Below the pieces are notes generated by a model. That model saw only the letters and a list, made by a program, of their open reading frames with translations, had not been told where the DNA came from and did not search any database. Positions 8,879 to 18,129 of a stretch of 64,000 nucleotides of DNA are shown here, piece by piece. Position 1 is the stretch's first letter; each line of letters begins with the position of its first letter. This DNA is from Sphingomonas sp. OK281. GTDB taxonomy: Bacteria; Pseudomonadota; Alphaproteobacteria; Sphingomonadales; Sphingomonadaceae. The position numbers were made by a program, and so were the translations under genes. Location: the NCBI RefSeq assembly GCF_900115295.1, contig NZ_FOVZ01000001.1:1302001-1366000 (forward strand), in the 5' to 3' direction.

Positions 8879-8962
8879 ACGGTACCATTCCAAGGACGGC
8901 GCGGCCGTCCGAGCAAACGTATCGCGACCCGGCATACCGGGCGTTCCGGGAGAGGATACACC

Positions 8963-9880
8963 ATGCACAACATTCCCTTCGTCGATGCCCATATCCATTT
9001 CTGGGATCTGGCACGGCTTCGTTACCCCTGGCTGACACCGCCCTTTGCGGACGACGGCCCGAACGGCTCGGTCGAGGCGATCGCGCAGACTTACCTGCCG
9101 GCTGATTATCGCCGCGACGCCGCCCGGTGGAACGTCGCTGGCGTCGTTCACGTCGAGGCAGGAGCCGACCCCGCACATGCCGCCGCGGAAACCACTTGGC
9201 TCGAGCAGCTCGACGACGGCCCTGCCGGTATCGTCGCCTATGCGGCACTGAACGATCCCGAGTTGGAACCGCTGCTCGAAACCCATCGCGCGCACGGCCG
9301 GGTCCGCGGCGTGCGCCATATCGTCAACTGGCACGCGAACCCGCAGCTCAGCTACACCGATCGCGAGATGACCGACAACCCGGCGTGGCAGCACGGGTTC
9401 GCCCTGCTCGCGAAATATGGTTTGTCGTTCGACCTTCAGGCGTATCCCGCACAGTTCGCCGGGCTGGCGCGTACCTTGGCGAGATCGCCCGACACGCAAG
9501 TCGTGATCAATCATCTGGGCATGCCCGTCATAAGCGATCCGGACGGACGCGCAGTTTGGGCAAACGGCTTGCGTCAGCTCGCCGAACTTCCAAACGTCGC
9601 GATCAAGATTTCCGGGTTCGGGTTCGTACAGCGACCCTGGACGACCGACGAGGCGCGTCCCTGGATCCTGGAGGCGCTCGACCTGTTCGGCACGGACCGC
9701 GCCTGCGTGGCCAGCGACTTTCCGACCGACGGGTTGTTCGGCAGTTTCGACGCGACCCTGGGCGCCTATGCGGCAATCCTCGCGGCGTTTCCGGCGGACG
9801 AACGTCGCGCGCTGTGGGGCGGCAACGCCAATCGCATCTATCGCCTCGGACTCGAACTCAAGGATCGCGACAATGGGTAA
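8963..9880 (+). CDS. lra2: L-rhamnono-1,4-lactonase (amidohydrolase family)
   Basis: This 305-residue TIM-barrel metal-dependent hydrolase should open L-rhamnono-1,4-lactone to L-rhamnonate (EC 3.1.1.65). It begins with VDAHIHFWD, carrying the HxH metal motif, and continues with ...VRHIVNW, QVVINHLGMP (third His) and ACVASDFPTDG (catalytic Asp). This pattern is the COG3618 group that contains sugar lactonases. GGGAGAGG lies upstream of the ATG. It completes the rhamnose set: dehydrogenase, lactonase, dehydratase, KDR dehydrogenase and hydrolase are all within 5.5 kb. Its 3' end overlaps rhaT by 8 bases. Confidence 0.88.
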   Translation: MHNIPFVDAHIHFWDLARLRYPWLTPPFADDGPNGSVEAIAQTYLPADYRRDAARWNVAGVVHVEAGADPAHAAAETTWLEQLDDGPAGIVAYAALNDPELEPLLETHRAHGRVRGVRHIVNWHANPQLSYTDREMTDNPAWQHGFALLAKYGLSFDLQAYPAQFAGLARTLARSPDTQVVINHLGMPVISDPDGRAVWANGLRQLAELPNVAIKISGFGFVQRPWTTDEARPWILEALDLFGTDRACVASDFPTDGLFGSFDATLGAYAAILAAFPADERRALWGGNANRIYRLGLELKDRDNG

Positions 9881-10961
9881 TCCACTCGTCGGCGTCGCCT
9901 ATCACTGGCTTGGCGGACTGGCATCCGCGAGCTTCTACGTTCCGTACCGCGGCGTGCGCCGTTGGTCGTGGGAGATCTTCTGGCTCACTGGCGGACTGTT
10001 CTCATGGTTGTTCGCGCCCTGGCTGTTCGCAAGCGTGATGACCAACGACCTCCTCGGCGTCATCGCCGCGACGCCGCCCATGACAATCTTCTGGTGCGTC
10101 GCGTTCGGCGTGCTGTGGGGGTTCGGCGGACTGACCTACGGCCTCACGATGCGCTACCTCGGGCTGTCGCTCGGCATGGCGGTCGTGCTGGGACTGTCGA
10201 CGGTCTTCGGCACACTCATTCCGCCGATCTTCGCAGGTGATCTCAGCGCGAAGCTGTTCGATACGGTATCCGGAAACGTAATCCTCGTCGGTCTGTTCGT
10301 GACGCTTGCGGGCATCATCGTCGTCGCGCTTGCCGGGGCGTGGAAGGATGCGTCGCTGCCCGCCGAACAGAAGGCCGCGACGATCGCGGAGTTCGCCTTC
10401 CGCAAGGGCGTGGCGGTCGCCATCTTCTCGGGCATCATGTCGAGTTGCTTCGCCTTCGGGCTGGCGGCGGGTGAGCCCGTAAAGGCGCTGTCCGCTGCGG
10501 CCGGCACGGGGCCATTGTGGACGGGCCTGCCCACGCTGTGCCTCGTCATGTTCGGCGGCCTGCTGACCAACGCGGTATGGTGCACTATCCTGATCGTCCG
10601 CAATCGTTCGGCGGGCCAATGGGTCGGCCGCTTCGGTGCAGCGCCGGACGATGCAACTGCCACCATCGACGGCGCTCGACCTCCGTTGCTAGCCAACTTC
10701 CTGCTCTGTGCGCTGGGCGGGACTCTTTGGTACTTTCAGTTCTTCTTCTACACGATGGGCGAAAGCCAGATGGGGCGCTTCGGCTTCTCGTCATGGACGC
10801 TTCACATGGCCTCGATCATCATTTTCGGCACTTTGTGGGGCTTTGCCCTGCGTGAGTGGCGCGACGCGGCCACTCGAATTCGTGCCACCGTCTGGGCGGG
10901 CGTCGCCCTGCTCGTCCTCGCCACCGTCATCATCGGCTACGGCAACAGCCTCGCGTCCTGA
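9873..10961 (+). CDS. rhaT: L-rhamnose/proton symporter RhaT
   Basis: A 362-residue inner-membrane protein with about ten hydrophobic segments. The beginning, VGVAYHWLGGLASASFYVPYRGVRRWSWEIFW, and the later GLTYGLTMRYLGLSLGMAVVLGL match the RhaT family (drug/metabolite transporter superfamily), which imports L-rhamnose with a proton. The start at 9873 lies inside the end of the lactonase gene. Position between catabolic enzymes and the alpha-L-rhamnosidase gene makes rhamnose the obvious substrate. Confidence 0.93.
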   Translation: MGNPLVGVAYHWLGGLASASFYVPYRGVRRWSWEIFWLTGGLFSWLFAPWLFASVMTNDLLGVIAATPPMTIFWCVAFGVLWGFGGLTYGLTMRYLGLSLGMAVVLGLSTVFGTLIPPIFAGDLSAKLFDTVSGNVILVGLFVTLAGIIVVALAGAWKDASLPAEQKAATIAEFAFRKGVAVAIFSGIMSSCFAFGLAAGEPVKALSAAAGTGPLWTGLPTLCLVMFGGLLTNAVWCTILIVRNRSAGQWVGRFGAAPDDATATIDGARPPLLANFLLCALGGTLWYFQFFFYTMGESQMGRFGFSSWTLHMASIIIFGTLWGFALREWRDAATRIRATVWAGVALLVLATVIIGYGNSLAS

Positions 10962-10972
10962 AGGAACGAACC

Positions 10973-13900
10973 ATGCGCCTGCGCTCCTCTCTTCCCGTGT
11001 TCCTGCTGCTCGCAGGGACGATATTGACCGGCACGGCGAGCGCGCAGGACGTGGCGTCGCCCACGCCCGTCGCCCTGCCCGCTTCACCTGCTTCTGCGGG
11101 CGACACGCTGCGGCAGGGCTTTCTTGCCCCTCCGGAGTCGGCGCGCCCTCGTGTCTGGTGGCATTGGCTGAGCGGCAACGTGTCGCGCGACGGGATCACG
11201 AAGGATCTCGAATGGATGAAGCGCATCGGCGTCGCCGGGGCCATGATGTTCGACGGAGACATGGGCGCGCCCAAGATCGTGCCCGAGCGTGTGACGGTGC
11301 TGAGCCCACAATGGTTCGGCAATCTGCAGTTCGCAGCGTCGGAGGCCGACCGACTGGGCCTGGAGTTCGCGATGGCTGCCGCGCCGGGGTGGAGCGAGAC
11401 CGGTGGTCCCTGGGTCAAACCCGAATGGGGCATGAAGAAGTTCGTTTGGAGCGAGACGCGGATTGCCGGCGGCCGGCGCCCCGGCAAGCTTGTCCCGCTT
11501 CCCGCCAATGCCGGACCGTTCCAGGCGATGGCAAAGCATGATTTCACGGGCAAGCCGCAGACGGGCGGGCCGGTACTGGCGCGTGACGTCGCGGTCCTCG
11601 CCTTCCGCACGCCAGGGGGCGACGTGTCGCTTGGCTCGCTTGCGCCCAGCATAACCACGAATGCTTCTGCGATCGAAACCTCGAAGCTGGTCGATGGTGA
11701 TACCGAGCACGGCATCACCCTTCCCTCGCCCACGCCCGGCGCGCCGACCTGGGTGCGCTATGACTTTGCGGTGCCGGCGACGATCCGCGCGCTCACCTAT
11801 GTCGGCTCGGTCGGTGGACGCTTTGCAGATGGGCCGCAAGGTCGGGTCGAGGCGAGCGACGACGGCACGACATGGCGTTCGATCCGCACCTTGGTCGGGC
11901 AGGCGCACAACCCCGCGCCGCAGCGTACCTTCGCGTTCCCTGCGACGACCGCCCGGCATTTCCGCGTCGTATTCGACCGTGCCGAAGTGTCGCGCAATCC
12001 CTGGCCGCAGGCTCCCGGCATCACGCTTGCCGAACTCGCGCTCGTGCCAGGCGCACGTGTCGATCTCTTCGAGGATCGGGCTGGTTTCGGTGTGATCGCG
12101 GATGCCGATGCAGTGCGGACGCCCGACGTCGCGTCATCGGCAGCGATCCGATCGGCCGACATCCTCGATTTGACCGACCGACTGCGCCCAGACGGCACAC
12201 TCGACTGGACGGCACCCGCCGGTAACTGGACGATATTGAGGGCCGGCTGGTCGCTGACTGGCGAGGTCAACCATCCTGCCACGCCAGAGGGCACCGGGCT
12301 GGAAGTCGACAAGCTGAACGCCACTCATGTCCGAGCCCACCTCGACGCGTACATGGCGCCCGTCATCAAGACCTTGGGACCACTCGTCGGCGACCGTGGC
12401 CTCCGGTATCTGCTGACCGACAGTTGGGAAGCCGGTCAGGAGAACTGGACCGAGCCGATGCCGGACGAGTTCATGCGTCGTCGCGGCTATGCTCTGACTC
12501 GGATGCTACCGGTGCTGGCCGGTCATGTCGTCGACAGCGCGGAACGCAGCGATGCCTTCCTATGGGATTTCCGTCGCACGCTGGCGGATCTTGTCGCCGA
12601 GAACCACTATGGAACGATCACGCGCTTCGCCAAGGAGCACAAGCTGGGGTATTACGGCGAAGCGACGGGGGCCGCCTGGCCGACGGTAGCCGACGGTATG
12701 CTCGCGAAGAGCCAGACCGACATTCCGATGGGCGAGTTCTGGGCCATGCCATTCGGGGGTAAACCCGCGGCATTCCAGGGCGTCGTTGGCGACGAGTTCC
12801 CAGCCGACATCATCGAGACCCGATCGACGGCCCATGTCTATGGCAAGCCGTTGGTCGCTGCGGAAGCGCTGACCTCGTCGCTGCCGCAATGGACGTCGAC
12901 ACCGTGGTCGTTGAAGTGGGTGGTCGACAAATACATGGCGATGGGTGTGAACCGCCTGGTCCTGCACACATCGCCGCATCAGCCCGACGACATTCACAAG
13001 CCTGGCTTGACCCTGGGGCCGTTCGGTCAGGTCTTCACGCGTCATGAAACCTGGGGGGAATTGGCCAAGCCCTGGATCGATTACCTCTCGCGCAGCTCGT
13101 ACATGCTGCAACAAGGAACGCCGGTGGCCGACGTGCTCTACTTCTACGGCGAAGGCGCGCCATCGGGGGTGCCGTATCGCGACGCGAGCGGCGCGCTCGA
13201 TCTGCCGGGGCACGGGTTCGACTATGTGAACGCCGATGCCTTGCTGCGGCTGGCAACGGTGGATCAGGGCCAGGTCGCGTTTCCCGGCGGTGCACGCTAC
13301 CGCCTGCTCGTGCTTCCCGAGGCACTCGATCGGATGACGCTGCCGATGATCACGAAGCTGCGCGATATGGTCGCGGCGGGTGCGGTGCTGGTCGGCCCCA
13401 AGCCGACGGGCTCGCCGAGCCTCGGCTCCAGCGACGATGCCATTCGCACGATCGCCGACGATCTCTGGGGCCAGACCGATGGCGGATCGCTGACCGTCAA
13501 TGCATACGGCAAGGGGCGTGTCTATTGGCGACGCGATGTGCCGGCTGTGCTTGCCGCGGAACGGGTCGCACGCGACTTCGACTATGCGGCGGCCGATCCG
13601 ACGATGGACCTGCGCTTTGCGCATCGTCGTCTTGGCGATGGCGAACTCTATTTCGTGACAAACCAGAGTGACAGGGCTGCCACCGTACCGACGTGGTTCC
13701 GCACGGCCGGCCATGCGCCCGAGCTATGGCACGCAGATACGGGCAAGTCGGAACGCGTCAGCTATGCCGTCGAGGGCGAACGGACGCGAATCCCGCTGAC
13801 GCTCGGTGCGTATGAGTCGGTATTCGTCCTGTTCCGCACGCCGGCCGACGCCGTGGGCCTGACCTTGCCTCCCCCGCAAATGCGCACCGTCGGTACGTTG

Positions 13901-14398
13901 GCGAGGGACTGGAGCGTGCAATTCCCGACAGGCGCCCCGATCACCACCGGCGTTGGATCATGGACCGCCAACGCCAATCCGGAAATCCGCTACTTTTCGG
14001 GCGTCGCTACCTATAGCCAATCCTTCACCGCTTCAGGCGGATGGTTCGCCAAGGGCGAGCGCCTGTATCTCGACCTGGGCCATATCGGCGATGTCGCGGA
14101 GGTCCGGATCAACGGCATCCTTTCGGGAACAGCGTGGGCGCCGCCCTATCGCCTCGATGTGACCGACCAGCTGCGACGAGGTCAGAACAGGCTGGAGATC
14201 AAGGTCGCAAACACCTGGCAGAACCGTTTCGTCGGCGATCTGCAGCCAGGCGCGACCCAGCATGCCTGGACCAATGCCGCATCGGGCGGCGGTTTCGCCA
14301 TGCTCGGCAAGGGGTTGTCCGCCTCGACTGCACTGACCCCGTCCGGACTGCTCGATCCAGTCCGTATCATCGCGGTCCGGGATGAAGCAGCGCGATGA
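10973..14398 (+). CDS. GH106 alpha-L-rhamnosidase, exported
   Basis: This 1141-residue glycoside hydrolase has a signal peptide (about 1-25, cleavage near TASAQD). Family GH106 signs include RPRVWWHWLSGNVSRDGITKDLEWMKRIGV near the N-terminus, a galactose-binding-like insert around 260-350 (LTYVGSVGGRF, SDDGTTWRSI), LLTDSWEAGQENWTEPM in the core, and a C-terminal beta-sandwich (YLDLGHIGDVAEVRINGILSGTAW). GH106 was founded on RhaM of Sphingomonas paucimobilis and releases terminal alpha-L-rhamnose from glycosides such as flavonoid rutinosides. The ATG follows AAGGAAC, 11 bases after rhaT, and the stop overlaps the GH1 gene (ATGA). Probably periplasmic. Confidence 0.92.
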   Translation: MRLRSSLPVFLLLAGTILTGTASAQDVASPTPVALPASPASAGDTLRQGFLAPPESARPRVWWHWLSGNVSRDGITKDLEWMKRIGVAGAMMFDGDMGAPKIVPERVTVLSPQWFGNLQFAASEADRLGLEFAMAAAPGWSETGGPWVKPEWGMKKFVWSETRIAGGRRPGKLVPLPANAGPFQAMAKHDFTGKPQTGGPVLARDVAVLAFRTPGGDVSLGSLAPSITTNASAIETSKLVDGDTEHGITLPSPTPGAPTWVRYDFAVPATIRALTYVGSVGGRFADGPQGRVEASDDGTTWRSIRTLVGQAHNPAPQRTFAFPATTARHFRVVFDRAEVSRNPWPQAPGITLAELALVPGARVDLFEDRAGFGVIADADAVRTPDVASSAAIRSADILDLTDRLRPDGTLDWTAPAGNWTILRAGWSLTGEVNHPATPEGTGLEVDKLNATHVRAHLDAYMAPVIKTLGPLVGDRGLRYLLTDSWEAGQENWTEPMPDEFMRRRGYALTRMLPVLAGHVVDSAERSDAFLWDFRRTLADLVAENHYGTITRFAKEHKLGYYGEATGAAWPTVADGMLAKSQTDIPMGEFWAMPFGGKPAAFQGVVGDEFPADIIETRSTAHVYGKPLVAAEALTSSLPQWTSTPWSLKWVVDKYMAMGVNRLVLHTSPHQPDDIHKPGLTLGPFGQVFTRHETWGELAKPWIDYLSRSSYMLQQGTPVADVLYFYGEGAPSGVPYRDASGALDLPGHGFDYVNADALLRLATVDQGQVAFPGGARYRLLVLPEALDRMTLPMITKLRDMVAAGAVLVGPKPTGSPSLGSSDDAIRTIADDLWGQTDGGSLTVNAYGKGRVYWRRDVPAVLAAERVARDFDYAAADPTMDLRFAHRRLGDGELYFVTNQSDRAATVPTWFRTAGHAPELWHADTGKSERVSYAVEGERTRIPLTLGAYESVFVLFRTPADAVGLTLPPPQMRTVGTLARDWSVQFPTGAPITTGVGSWTANANPEIRYFSGVATYSQSFTASGGWFAKGERLYLDLGHIGDVAEVRINGILSGTAWAPPYRLDVTDQLRRGQNRLEIKVANTWQNRFVGDLQPGATQHAWTNAASGGGFAMLGKGLSASTALTPSGLLDPVRIIAVRDEAAR

Positions 14399-15714
14399 CC
14401 GCCTCCAAGTGGACCCGGCGCAATGTGATCGCGGGCGGCTCCGCAATGGCCGTGACCGCCTCGATCACGGCGCCGATCAACGCTGCGATCGCCGATGCGC
14501 CACGCCGATCGTTCCCCAGGGGCTTCATCTGGGGCACGGCGACCGCCGCGCATCAGGTCGAGGGGAACAACACGAACAGCGACTGGTGGCTGCTCGAGAC
14601 CGTCGCCGGCACGATCATCAAGGAGCCATCCGGGGCCGCGTGCGATCATTATCATCGCTACCCACAGGACATCGCGACGATCGCGAAATTGGGTTTGGGC
14701 AGCTATCGCTTCTCGATCGAATGGGCGCGCATCGAGCCGACCGCCGGGCACTACGACATCCGCCAACTCGATCACTATCGCGACATGCTACGGGTTTGCC
14801 GCAGCCACGGCCTGCACACGGTGGTCACGTTGCATCACTTCACCTCGCCTGCGTGGCTGGCCGCGCGCGGTGGGTTCGAGGACCCGGCGACCGTGGGCGC
14901 GTTCACCGCCTATGCCGAGGCGGTGGTACGACACTGCGGGGACCTGATCGACACGCTCTGTACGTTCAACGAAGCCAATCTCAGCTTCTCGGACTTCATC
15001 CCGGCAACGGCGCTGGCGCCGATGCTGGACGCAGCGAAGCAGGCGAGCGGTTCCCCAGCCTACCGCTCCTATCTTTTCGATGACAGCGCACGGTCGAAGC
15101 CGATCGTGCGTGCGTGCCACGTGGCCGCACGCCGAGCGATAAAGGCGATCCGGCCAAACCTGCCCGTCGGCCTGACACTCGCCATGTCCGATATCCAGGA
15201 CGCGCCTGGCGCACCGGGAGCGGGCATTGCCGAGCGATCGAAACGCTATGACGTATGGCTGGAACTCGCGCGAGGTGACGATTTCGTGGGAGTGCAGAAC
15301 TATACCCGCGAGCGCTTCGATACGAAGGGCTCAATCCCGCCGCCTGCGGGAACTGTGCGCACCCAACTCGACCAGGAATACTATCCAGCCGGGCTGGCTG
15401 GGGCGGTGCGCTACGCCGCAAGCGTCGCACGGACGCCGATACTCGTCACCGAAAACGGCATCGGCACACAGGACGATGCATTGCGAGCCCGCTACATCGC
15501 CGAGGCGCTGTCTGGCCTGCAAGAGTGCGTCGCCGCGGGCATCGACGTGCGGGGATATTGGCACTGGTCGGCGATGGACAATTTCGAATGGCTTTTCGGC
15601 TACGGTCCCAAGTTCGGACTGATTGCCGTCGATCGCGTCAGCCAGGTGCGGACGGTGAAACCGAGCGCTGCCGTGTTTTCAGCAATCGCGCGAGCCAACG
15701 CCCTGCCCGCCTGA
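14395..15714 (+). CDS. GH1 beta-glucosidase with twin-arginine-like signal
   Basis: A 439-residue family GH1 enzyme. It shows GFIWGTATAAHQVEG at the start of the barrel, FNEAN with the acid/base Glu at about 193, VTENG with the nucleophile Glu at about 353, and RGYWHWSAMDNFEW near the end. The N-terminus (WTRRNVIAGG plus a hydrophobic stretch, about 1-38) looks like a Tat export signal. The gene overlaps the rhamnosidase by ATGA, so both are translated from one message. Removal of rhamnose followed by beta-glucose would suit a rhamnosyl-glucoside such as rutin, naringin or hesperidin; that substrate is inference. Confidence 0.9.
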   Translation: MTASKWTRRNVIAGGSAMAVTASITAPINAAIADAPRRSFPRGFIWGTATAAHQVEGNNTNSDWWLLETVAGTIIKEPSGAACDHYHRYPQDIATIAKLGLGSYRFSIEWARIEPTAGHYDIRQLDHYRDMLRVCRSHGLHTVVTLHHFTSPAWLAARGGFEDPATVGAFTAYAEAVVRHCGDLIDTLCTFNEANLSFSDFIPATALAPMLDAAKQASGSPAYRSYLFDDSARSKPIVRACHVAARRAIKAIRPNLPVGLTLAMSDIQDAPGAPGAGIAERSKRYDVWLELARGDDFVGVQNYTRERFDTKGSIPPPAGTVRTQLDQEYYPAGLAGAVRYAASVARTPILVTENGIGTQDDALRARYIAEALSGLQECVAAGIDVRGYWHWSAMDNFEWLFGYGPKFGLIAVDRVSQVRTVKPSAAVFSAIARANALPA

Positions 15715-15747
15715 CGCGCTTCCTTAAACGAGGCATACGCGCCGCGC

Positions 15748-17682
15748 TCACTCGACGATGCCGGCTCCCGCTTTGAACAGCGGAGAGGCGGAATCGTCGG
15801 ATCGCGCAGGGTTCTGCTGCGCCACCGACGCCATCGAGGACGGCAGTTCGAACGGCAGCCTGCCCCGCGCCCTCGCTTTGCCGGTGACGACGTCCAACAC
15901 CGCTGCATCGCTGGCGCCGAACACCGTCAGCATAGCCGCAGCGCGGTCGCGGATGTTGGTCAGGATCGCAGGACGGTCCATGTCTACCGCAACGATCGTA
16001 GGGACCACTGCTGTCGCCCTCAAGATGGCGACATAGCCGGGATCATCAGCATGGAAATCGAGCCTGCCCTCGTTCTGCCGGCTTCCGAAGAAGGCATGGG
16101 GATGGAGCTTCTCGGACGGCGTGCCCACTCGGACCAGCGCGAGCTCGGCCTTCGCCGGATCATCGACGACGACGAGCCCGGCTGCCCGTGCGGTCGCCGC
16201 ATCCACGCCGTACAACCAGACCCTGCGCCCCGATCGAACCGGGATGAGCGCATTCCTGTTCTGCAGCAATACCTGTGCCGCTCTTTGAGCCGCTTCGGCC
16301 GTGGCGAGATCGGTGGCATTGCCGACCGTGGTCGCTGCCGCTGACGCGTCAACATAGGGATTGTCGAAAAGCCCTTGTTCGAATTTCAGCATCAGTATTC
16401 GCCGGACGGACGCGTCGAGACGTGCTGGCGTCACCTTGCCAGCGGCCACCGCGGCAATGAGTGGCGCGGGATCATCGACCCCACCGAACTGATCCATTCC
16501 AGCGTCCACTGCCTTGGCGAAGCGATCAACCTTGGTCATCGCCTCGACACCCCATGGCATTGCAATCGCGGCAGGCGTCTGCGGTCGCTCGCGCGTCGGT
16601 GCCGAACATGCGGTTGGGCAGTCGTTGGTGATCCCCCAGTCCGACAGGATCAGCCCGTTGAATCTCTTGTTGCCGCGCAGCAGTCCCGTGAGCAGTTGTC
16701 GGTTGAAACCTGCTCCGACCTGTTCCAGCGGCCGGCCGTTCAGGGTGACCCCGGCGATGATCGGATAGGTCGGCATGACGCCCGCGACGTGCGCGGCGAA
16801 CGCGCCGTCGAACGCCGCGACGTGGCGGGCGAAACTGGCGTCATCGTGCCGGACGATGCGGCCATAGTAATTATGCGCGTCGAAACCCTGCGGCTCCGCA
16901 CCATAGCCGACCCAGTGCTTCACCACCGTCGCGACACCGTCCCTCGCGACACCCGCACTGCCGTGTTGGAAGCCTTGAATATAGGCGCCCACGAGCGCGG
17001 AGACCTTGACCGGATCGGACCCGAAGGTCGCTGTGCCGCGCGGCCAGCGCGGTTCACTGGCGAGGTCGGCCTGCGGCGACAGAGCCATGTGTATGCCGAC
17101 CGCGCGATATTCACGCCGCGCGACGTCGCCGAACTGCCGCACCACGCCGGGATCGCCGAGCGCGGCAAGGCCGAGCGTCTCGGGCCAGAGCGTAAACCCG
17201 CCCCCGCGGGTGCTGGCGCCCAATACGGCCTGGAAATGGTTGCGTGGATCGGTGCTTATGGTGAGCGGTATGCCGAGCCGCGACTGCTCGGCGAGCCTCT
17301 GCAACCTGTTGTTCTGGTCGGCGAGGTCGGCAGGTGCCATCGACAGACGCGTGATCAGGCTGGTGACGCCGTTGTCGACGATGATCGCTCGTGCTTTCGC
17401 CAGGTCGTAGCCACCGTTCGAATGCCCGACCGCGTCCCCGATACCAGGTGCGGTGCCGTGCATCATCGTGCCTGCCTTCTCGGCCAGCGTCATACGCGCA
17501 AGCAGATCCTCGACCCGCCGCTCGGCCGGTAGCTTGGTGTCCTCATAGGGGTCGAGCCGGCCGTTGTGGTTGAGGTCACGATACTCGCTCGGGGCAGTTC
17601 GGGCAGCAACACCCGCCGCGATCGCCAGCGCAGACGCGCCGCACAGGATGAGCAACGGCCGTGTCGAGCAGATGAAGGGCAT
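15748..17682 (-). CDS. GH3 beta-glucosidase/beta-xylosidase, exported
   Basis: A 644-residue family GH3 protein that starts with a hydrophobic export segment (about 1-28). The first domain carries MTLAEKAGTMMHG, TISTDPRNHF, KHWVGYGAEPQG and LILSDWG, whose Asp (about 348) is the nucleophile. The second domain (about 450-630) is the alpha/beta sandwich. There is no C-terminal fibronectin-III-like domain, unlike the broken GH3 gene beside it. It is convergent with the GH1 gene and probably shares its substrate set of beta-linked glucose on rhamnosylated compounds. The exact specificity cannot be read from the sequence. Confidence 0.9.
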   Translation of the reverse strand: MPFICSTRPLLILCGASALAIAAGVAARTAPSEYRDLNHNGRLDPYEDTKLPAERRVEDLLARMTLAEKAGTMMHGTAPGIGDAVGHSNGGYDLAKARAIIVDNGVTSLITRLSMAPADLADQNNRLQRLAEQSRLGIPLTISTDPRNHFQAVLGASTRGGGFTLWPETLGLAALGDPGVVRQFGDVARREYRAVGIHMALSPQADLASEPRWPRGTATFGSDPVKVSALVGAYIQGFQHGSAGVARDGVATVVKHWVGYGAEPQGFDAHNYYGRIVRHDDASFARHVAAFDGAFAAHVAGVMPTYPIIAGVTLNGRPLEQVGAGFNRQLLTGLLRGNKRFNGLILSDWGITNDCPTACSAPTRERPQTPAAIAMPWGVEAMTKVDRFAKAVDAGMDQFGGVDDPAPLIAAVAAGKVTPARLDASVRRILMLKFEQGLFDNPYVDASAAATTVGNATDLATAEAAQRAAQVLLQNRNALIPVRSGRRVWLYGVDAATARAAGLVVVDDPAKAELALVRVGTPSEKLHPHAFFGSRQNEGRLDFHADDPGYVAILRATAVVPTIVAVDMDRPAILTNIRDRAAAMLTVFGASDAAVLDVVTGKARARGRLPFELPSSMASVAQQNPARSDDSASPLFKAGAGIVE

Positions 17683-17707
17683 ATCGAACCTCGAACGAAA
17701 AAATGAG

Positions 17708-18041
17708 CTATTGAGTCCAGCGCCGATCCTTGACGCCGGCGGTGCCGGTCAGCGCGATGTCAGAGACGCTATGCCCGACCGATATCGGCATGTCCGGCGC
17801 CGTTGCGCTTCTCGGTCGGGCTCGTCTTCAGGATCGTAGAGCCGAAAGTGCCGTGCACCATCGCGATTTTCTCACCGAGCGTCATCTGCTGCACGATGGC
17901 ATTCGCGCGGGCGTCGGCATCCGATGCGACAGCCCCGTCACGATACGTCGTGTTGGTTTGAGCGATCGCCGGCGCTGTGCCTCCGAGTACCAGCCCCAGG
18001 CCCGCCGTTCCGATAAGCAACGGTTTGGCAAAGCGGATCAT
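17708..18041 (-). pseudogene. Internally deleted GH3 gene remnant (N- and C-terminal ends joined out of frame)
   Basis: The first part (18041 down to 17769) has a start, a signal peptide (MIRFAKPLLIGTAGLGLVLGG...AIAQ) and the GH3 opening RANAIVQQMTLGEKIAMVHGTFG, then hits a stop at 17769-17771. In a neighbouring frame, from about 17791 to the stop at 17708-17710, the DNA reads MPISVGHSVSDIALTGTAGV..., which resembles the last strands of the fibronectin-III-like domain at the end of many GH3 enzymes. The simplest reading is a GH3 gene that lost roughly 600-700 central codons. It could still be translated as a 90-residue exported peptide. Confidence 0.7.
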
Positions 18042-18129
18042 ACGGGTCTCCGGAGAGGCAAAATGTGTAGCGCAATCCGCGCCGACGCAAAAAAGGGTGG
18101 CGACACCGTCGCCACCCAAGGGGAGAGCT

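Noticed and set aside
12560..13714. 384-codon open frame antisense to the GH106 gene.
   Set aside because: Lies wholly within a convincing glycoside-hydrolase gene and has no motif of its own.
16375..17532. Plus-strand open frame across the GH3 gene.
   Set aside because: Antisense shadow; the minus strand carries all GH3 motifs.
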